A stretch of 64,000 nt of DNA from UBA952 sp044361535 (lineage in GTDB: Bacteria; Bacteroidota; Bacteroidia; Flavobacteriales_D; Crocinitomicaceae): NCBI GenBank assembly GCA_044361535.1, contig JBIKIQ010000015.1, positions 1-64,000 on the forward strand, in the 5' to 3' direction. A program made the translations under genes and the position numbers. The notes under the pieces are model-generated. The model was not told where the DNA came from. It worked only from the letters and a program-made list of their open reading frames with translations, and did no database searches. Positions 59,694 through 64,000 of the stretch are shown in pieces (position 1 is the first letter of the stretch; each line of letters begins with the position of its first letter).

Positions 59694-60593
59694 ATGAAAT
59701 ATACGTTGAATTTATTCCTTGCAATCTTCACGCTATTCTCAAGTTTTACTCTAGAGGCTCAGCATCCGATTGGTGATAAATTGGAACAGTTGTATAGTCA
59801 AGGTCATTATGCGATTGTATATCGTAAAGCTAATAAATTCGTTCAAAAAGAGGAAACCAAACATCTTATTGCACCCAAGTATTATTTTGCATTATCTGGT
59901 TTGCAGAGATCAAATAATCTCTACTGGTTCAAACGAAATTCGGAAGTCGTAGAAAAGTCTTTTCTTATATTAAATGAAATCAAAAAAACAGAAACTGGAA
60001 AACAATTTCTGATTGCACATTCCTACGAGCTTTATGAATTAGAAAATGACTTATATAATTGGATCACGGAACTTAAACAATCCAAAATAAGGGATGATAT
60101 TCCAAAATATTCTGCATTAGTTAATGGATTTTTCAAAGATTTTGATTTTTCTGAATTTGAAGTTGCTGAACTCTCTGATGCAGTTTGGAAGCAGGATGTC
60201 AAAGGTATTTCAAAAGTTCGAACTGATTTGGCGACTTATGCATCCAATTATATGGGAGTACCTTATAAATGGGGCGGTACAACTGCAGATGGATTTGATT
60301 GTAGTGGATTTACGCAACATGTTTTAAAATCTGCAGGCTATTCTATTCCTCGTACTGCCGGTGATCAATACCAGAAATCAACAAAAATAGAATTGGAAAA
60401 TGTACAGTGCGGAGATTTGGTTTTTTTTAAAAATGATTCGAAAATATCACATGTTGGAATGATATTATCGCGCAAAGGAGATCAAATAAAAATGATTCAT
60501 GCCAGTTCCTCCAAAGGAATAAGCATTGTTGAGATTAACGGTTCAGAGTATTGGAAAAAGCGCTATTTTGCATGTGGAACCTATTTGAAATAA
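59694..60593 (+). CDS. NlpC/P60 (C40) peptidase
   Basis: A 299-residue secreted hydrolase. Residues 1-22 are a signal peptide (ending LEAQ) and the N-terminal about 180 residues are of unknown function. The C-terminal NlpC/P60 domain (about 180-299) has the catalytic Cys in FDCSGFTQHVL and the catalytic His in ISHVGMIL; MIHASSSKG holds the third polar residue. It cuts peptide links in peptidoglycan. A TAAATTTG box at 59681-59688 ends 5 bases before the ATG, so the transcript may be nearly leaderless. Confidence 0.88.
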   Translation: MKYTLNLFLAIFTLFSSFTLEAQHPIGDKLEQLYSQGHYAIVYRKANKFVQKEETKHLIAPKYYFALSGLQRSNNLYWFKRNSEVVEKSFLILNEIKKTETGKQFLIAHSYELYELENDLYNWITELKQSKIRDDIPKYSALVNGFFKDFDFSEFEVAELSDAVWKQDVKGISKVRTDLATYASNYMGVPYKWGGTTADGFDCSGFTQHVLKSAGYSIPRTAGDQYQKSTKIELENVQCGDLVFFKNDSKISHVGMILSRKGDQIKMIHASSSKGISIVEINGSEYWKKRYFACGTYLK

Positions 60594-60602
60594 ATGGATC
60601 CA

Positions 60603-61013
60603 TTAATAGTATACTTGAAAAGTATAATAAGAGATGCCTTCTTCTCTTTTAAAAAAGATCATGCATTTGGGTTTAGGTAGGATAGTATTCCCTTCAATTA
60701 AATAACCAATTTCAGGTTTAAAATCTTTCGTGTCAATCCAAAGATTTTTTTGAGAACAGGCATTTTCCTCTGAATACATTTTTTGAATGAAATCTGTATC
60801 AACCCATGAAATAGAGTCTTTTTGTAAGCCAAGTGAATCCAACCCAATCAGATAAGCTTTCTGTTCTTCTGCAGTTAAATTATTGAAAATTTCTTCGGAC
60901 ATAGAACCTCCAAATCGAAAATTTTCAGAGTCAATGGTTGTTTTGATTGCAGATTGTGAATAAGTTGAATAAACGCATCCAATCCAAAAAGTTAGAAGTA
61001 AGAAGTTCTTCAT
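60603..61013 (-). CDS. Secreted protein of unknown function
   Basis: I start at the ATG at 61013 (MKNFLLLTFWIGCVYSTYSQ), 23 bases after the upstream stop, giving 136 residues; the frame extends to 61061 but would overlap the thioredoxin gene. After the signal peptide the product is acidic, with an FTG-like pattern absent and two Cys (NACSQ, PKCM). It ends SYYTFQVYY. No family is recognised. It is convergent with the NlpC/P60 gene, 9 bases apart. Confidence 0.5.
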   Translation of the reverse strand: MKNFLLLTFWIGCVYSTYSQSAIKTTIDSENFRFGGSMSEEIFNNLTAEEQKAYLIGLDSLGLQKDSISWVDTDFIQKMYSEENACSQKNLWIDTKDFKPEIGYLIEGNTILPKPKCMIFFKREEGISYYTFQVYY

Positions 61014-61035
61014 TTTGATGTATAAAGAGTAAAAT

Positions 61036-61551
61036 TTAGTCCTTGTAATTATTAGGGTCAAGTGTTTTTACAGACCAACTTTCTAAAAATTCTTTCACTT
61101 TTTCAGCGCTATGCCCTTTACCTTCTTCGAGGTAGGAACTATTTTGCGTATGTAAACGATTTCCATCGGCATCAAGAATAACAAATACTGGAAAACCAAA
61201 TCTTTGTGGATAAGCAAGCTCCTTTAAAATTTCGCTATTTGTATTTTCCTTGCTGTAGTTGAGGTGATAAACTACGTAATTTTCGTTTAGGATTTTCTTC
61301 AATTCCTCGTTTTCATTGACCTTTTTATCAAAGGCGATGCACCAGCCACACCAGTTTCCTCCAATTTGAAGAAAAACATGTTTGTTTTCTTTCTTTGCTT
61401 GAGCGATAACATTTGAAATATCCTTTTTTGCATCTGCTGTTGGATTGTATAAATTTTTCGTATTTGAAGGATTGTTTTGAGCATTCAACTTAATAAAGAA
61501 GAAGCAAAAAATAATAATTGAGAACAGCGAGGTGACGTTTTTCATATTCAT
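61036..61551 (-). CDS. Secreted thioredoxin-fold protein (DUF255/thioredoxin_7-like)
   Basis: A 171-residue exported protein with a signal peptide (about 1-23) and a thioredoxin fold whose redox pair is QIGGNWCGWCIAFDKKVNEN near 68-87. The CGWC pair and the FVILDADGNRLHTQ segment suit thioredoxin_7/DUF255-like proteins. A redox role in the periplasm is likely. It lies upstream of the unknown secreted protein at 60603 and probably shares its transcript. Confidence 0.78.
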   Translation of the reverse strand: MNMKNVTSLFSIIIFCFFFIKLNAQNNPSNTKNLYNPTADAKKDISNVIAQAKKENKHVFLQIGGNWCGWCIAFDKKVNENEELKKILNENYVVYHLNYSKENTNSEILKELAYPQRFGFPVFVILDADGNRLHTQNSSYLEEGKGHSAEKVKEFLESWSVKTLDPNNYKD

Positions 61552-61588
61552 TTATATATAAGTCGAATTCCAAATTTAACACCAATTT

Positions 61589-62383
61589 TTATTCCTTAAT
61601 GAATATTGGTACGTTCCAAGTTGAATTAAAATGACTTTTACAAAACCTAGGGTTGGTATAATTTTCAAAATTAATAGTTAAAAAGGCTCTTTTGTTTTTG
61701 GTCATTAATTCAATACCTCTTAAAAGATCATTGATTGAATATAATTCTTCCTTCCTTGAATCATGAAAAACCACGCCGTCAAGATGTTCAAATTCTGTTT
61801 TTGCCAGTTCTAACGCGTCTATTTTTATCAAAATTGTAGAATCAGTACTAGACTCTAGTTTTATTACGCTATATAGATTTTTCACCAGCATTTCATCAAA
61901 ATTAAGCCAGCTACTTTCCTCTTTGCCAATACTATTGTAGACTTTATCACCAAGTTTTTCTTTGATTCGTTTTTTCATTATATAATTAAATCCAGCATTT
62001 TCATCAAATATTCCTCGATCAGTTACGATGTCACCTGTCATGATTAGTGCTACGCCATATTTTTCGTAGGAGTAATATTCGCAAGGAGTAACATGGGAAT
62101 TATCGCCTATCAGCCTAATCGATAAGATATTTGATTCTAGAGCTTCTTTCACACCAAAACAAAAAGCATCCAAGTCATATATACAATCAGGAATAACAGT
62201 TTTAGAAGAACCAGTATCCTTGTCTAAATAAACAAATCCTCCAAGGTAATTTGGAAGGTTTAACGTATCTGAATGTAGGCTTTCACAATATTTTTCGTAG
62301 TAAAGAGCACATTCAAATGTTTGGCATGAAAGATTTAATGAATTAACCACTAATGAAATAAATATTAGTATTATTCGATTCAT
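61589..62383 (-). CDS. Exported protein of unknown function
   Basis: I start at the ATG at 62383 (MNRIILIFISLVVNSLNLSC), giving 264 residues; the frame runs on to a TTG at 62419. The first about 20 residues are a signal peptide with a Cys that could be lipid-modified (LNLSC). The rest has several Cys and alternating hydrophobic strands. A region near 85-125 (SIRLIGDNSHVTPCEYYS) has a mild OmpA/peptidoglycan-binding flavour, which I cannot confirm. Confidence 0.5.
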   Translation of the reverse strand: MNRIILIFISLVVNSLNLSCQTFECALYYEKYCESLHSDTLNLPNYLGGFVYLDKDTGSSKTVIPDCIYDLDAFCFGVKEALESNILSIRLIGDNSHVTPCEYYSYEKYGVALIMTGDIVTDRGIFDENAGFNYIMKKRIKEKLGDKVYNSIGKEESSWLNFDEMLVKNLYSVIKLESSTDSTILIKIDALELAKTEFEHLDGVVFHDSRKEELYSINDLLRGIELMTKNKRAFLTINFENYTNPRFCKSHFNSTWNVPIFIKE

Positions 62384-62498
62384 TTGTTTGTTTACTATTA
62401 GTGATTTGATAACGAGCAATTTTCTATATTATGCCATTCAAATTAAATGAATCTAAAGATAATCTAAAAACATAATTTAGTAACAGGAAATCAGTTAG

Positions 62499-63125
62499 TT
62501 ATTTTGCAAAAATATTGTCGTTATTGGCATAAATTATTTTTACCTTTTTTGTTTTTTCAAGTTGAATATTCTTCTGAATGATTCGAATGAATCGCTTGCT
62601 TTGTCTCCCCATAAATCGACTCCAATAAACAACTATTACGTAATCATAACTTTCTGTTGAAATTAAATATGATTTAGAAAGTGGTTTTAAAAAATTCAAT
62701 TGCGTAGTTAAGGTTAGCAAGCTATCTATTGGTGCTTGTTGTTTTGGAATGAATTCATTAAAAATACCTTGTCGATTCCAATTTAAATTGGGAAACCCTC
62801 CAGCATAGCAATTCACTTGATATGATTTAAGAGAACCAGATATATCAAAATATAGAGCTTGAAGTGGTTGAAAATGATTGTTTAGTTGTTGTTGTGTGTA
62901 AATGCTTGTGTCCTGAATAAAGAGAAATGAAGTGAATGCGGTGTCAAGTTCATAATTATCCGTGTTAGGTATGTTAAACTTCTTAGCATATCGATTGATT
63001 ATCTTTTCATCTAGTTTTTTTGTTTTTTTTATTCCATACGAACCTGAAAAAATAGATGAACATCCTGTCAGGACAAATTGCAGAGATATGGATATGACAA
63101 CAATAAAAAGGTTGAATTTATTCAT
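62499..63125 (-). CDS. Lipoprotein of unknown function
   Basis: A 208-residue product with a lipoprotein signal (FVLTGC, Cys22). The mature part is rich in Lys, Tyr and Asn, has YDYVIVVYWSRFMGRQSKRF near 165-185, and no recognised domain. It sits between the exported protein at 61589 and the WG-repeat gene at the window edge, all on the minus strand, with gaps of about 80-110 bases. Confidence 0.6.
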   Translation of the reverse strand: MNKFNLFIVVISISLQFVLTGCSSIFSGSYGIKKTKKLDEKIINRYAKKFNIPNTDNYELDTAFTSFLFIQDTSIYTQQQLNNHFQPLQALYFDISGSLKSYQVNCYAGGFPNLNWNRQGIFNEFIPKQQAPIDSLLTLTTQLNFLKPLSKSYLISTESYDYVIVVYWSRFMGRQSKRFIRIIQKNIQLEKTKKVKIIYANNDNIFAK

Positions 63126-63232
63126 TCAATTTTTAATTTTAATTTAAAAAACTCTTTATCAAAGGGCTCAGTTTAAAATTCGTGCCAATAGGTGTTTTCT
63201 ACTTGAATTTTTGTGAATTCACGAATTAAATA

Positions 63233-64000
63233 TTACTCTATTACAACCTTGTAACGAACTTTTTCTTCATTTTCAACCCAAAGTGTATTTCCGGCAAGAT
63301 GTGAAATTCCATGGTATTTAAATGGAATAAATAGAGCGTTTTTTTCATCAATTACGCCAAACTTCTTGTCCTTTTCCACTACCCATAATTTTTCTTTTGG
63401 TCTATTCCAATGACCTAAAAATTTTATTGAATCGTATTCAAAAGGGACTAAAATAGTATTTTCAAAATCAACAACACCCCATTTGCCATTTAGCTTGACT
63501 TTGAAAATATCTCGTTCTTGTTCATAGTGTTCATCGTATTTTATTTCTTCATAATTTTTTGTTAAAAGCTTCTTTTCAGTATAATCCATCGCGCCACTCT
63601 TTCCATTTCTATCATAGATAAGGTAGTTGAGATTGGAGGAAATAGGTTTTAAATTTTCATAGGAAGGATCAATCAAAAAATTAAACGTAGTATCAATTAC
63701 TCCATACTTGTTATATGCATTTTTTACGATAATTTTATTTTGTAGAAACAAAATTTCATCAATCATATCAGGTTTATCACCTAATAATAATTGCCGCTGT
63801 TCAAATTGATTACTTTTCCGGGCATAGAAAGAAGAAATCTCGTTTGATTTTAATTGCTTGTTATAGACAAAGGGTAAGATAATTGAGTTGGTAGAGGTAT
63901 CCACAATCCCCAAGAAATCATTAGTTTGAACTGAAAGAAAGTTTTTATCTAATATGAAATCTAGGTAACCGATTTTCCATGATGGGTTAATCTTTCCTTT
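63233..64000 (-). CDS. WG-repeat protein, 5' end cut by window
   Basis: The minus strand is open from the right edge (codon phase starts at 64000) to a stop at 63233, giving 255 residues without an N-terminus. Repeats of the WG type are clear: KYGVIDTTFNFLIDPSYENL, KSGAMDYTEKKLLTKNYEEI, KWGVVDFENTILVPFEYDSI and KFGVIDEKNALFIPFKYHGI. The repeats make a beta-rich scaffold that probably binds other proteins. The missing start lies outside the window. Confidence 0.75.
   Translation of the reverse strand, partial: KGKINPSWKIGYLDFILDKNFLSVQTNDFLGIVDTSTNSIILPFVYNKQLKSNEISSFYARKSNQFEQRQLLLGDKPDMIDEILFLQNKIIVKNAYNKYGVIDTTFNFLIDPSYENLKPISSNLNYLIYDRNGKSGAMDYTEKKLLTKNYEEIKYDEHYEQERDIFKVKLNGKWGVVDFENTILVPFEYDSIKFLGHWNRPKEKLWVVEKDKKFGVIDEKNALFIPFKYHGISHLAGNTLWVENEEKVRYKVVIE

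Overview
The window is AT-rich chromosomal DNA from a member of the Bacteroidota, most likely Flavobacteriales (a Crocinitomicaceae/Fluviicola-like organism is my guess from gene content, not a search). The grounds are type IX secretion tails (a type A tail ending in KIVLQ and a gliding-motility type B tail), a TamA-like lipoprotein (TamL), DUF4290, a long NusB, a very short NuoG, TlpA/DUF4369 lipoproteins, the parA-parB-DUF5683-dapB-lepB-wbqC gene order, and candidate TAnnTTTG -7 promoter boxes.

Layout. 1-2493 (minus): an ECF sigma factor, overlapped by a one-pass membrane protein with LGD repeats, then a secreted retropepsin-like protein cut by the left edge. 2622-8869 (minus): an accessory block with a small multidrug exporter, a sterol-desaturase/ferredoxin fusion, two Crp/Fnr regulators, an SDR, two outer-membrane-like proteins, a small membrane protein and an AraC regulator. 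It lies directly against the end of nuoN, and one intergenic gap in it is a mosaic of neighbouring gene pieces. 8872-21500 (minus): a complete nuoA-N respiratory complex I operon with a recognisable promoter upstream. 21678-24793 (minus): lipoprotein, yajC, DUF1573 lipoprotein, nusB, leucine dehydrogenase. 24893-26647 (plus): an ABC exporter. 26619-31964 (minus): Nudix CoA diphosphatase, TlpA-like lipoprotein, murA, DUF4290, purL, then a terminator and tRNA-Leu(CAA).

32185-35750 is the least ordinary stretch. It holds a detached T9SS tail remnant, two related GC-rich palindromes, a LamG-type T9SS cargo gene, a perfect 20-bp palindrome shared with a divergent XRE regulator, and an AAA/DUF4143 ATPase whose promoter region carries a tandem array with an exact 33-bp period. 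35751-38579 (minus): an SDR and two tandem PaaE-like reductases. 38726-39619: a glucosaminidase with LysM. 39706-40365: a T9SS type B protein. 40488-46845 (plus): lpxK, purine nucleoside phosphorylase, gatB, two TlpA/DUF4369 proteins, lpxH. 46848-49649 (minus): tamL. 49683-52087 (plus): rRNA methyltransferase, YqgE, a PI-PLC-like protein. 52084-59531 (minus): corA, M42 peptidase, wbqC-like, lepB, dapB, DUF5683, parB, parA. 59694-60593 (plus): NlpC/P60 peptidase. 60603-64000 (minus): small secreted proteins, a thioredoxin and a WG-repeat protein cut by the right edge.

Taken together, most of the window is housekeeping: energy conservation (nuo), envelope building (murA, lpxK, lpxH, tamL, glucosaminidase, NlpC/P60, lepB, yajC), chromosome segregation, and nucleotide and amino-acid metabolism. 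The unusual signals are regulatory or remnant DNA at 7.9-8.9 kb and 32.3-35.7 kb. I saw no CRISPR array, prophage, insertion sequence or complete defence system. Start codons were re-chosen by eye for several genes, and all functional calls rest on motif recognition without database searches.
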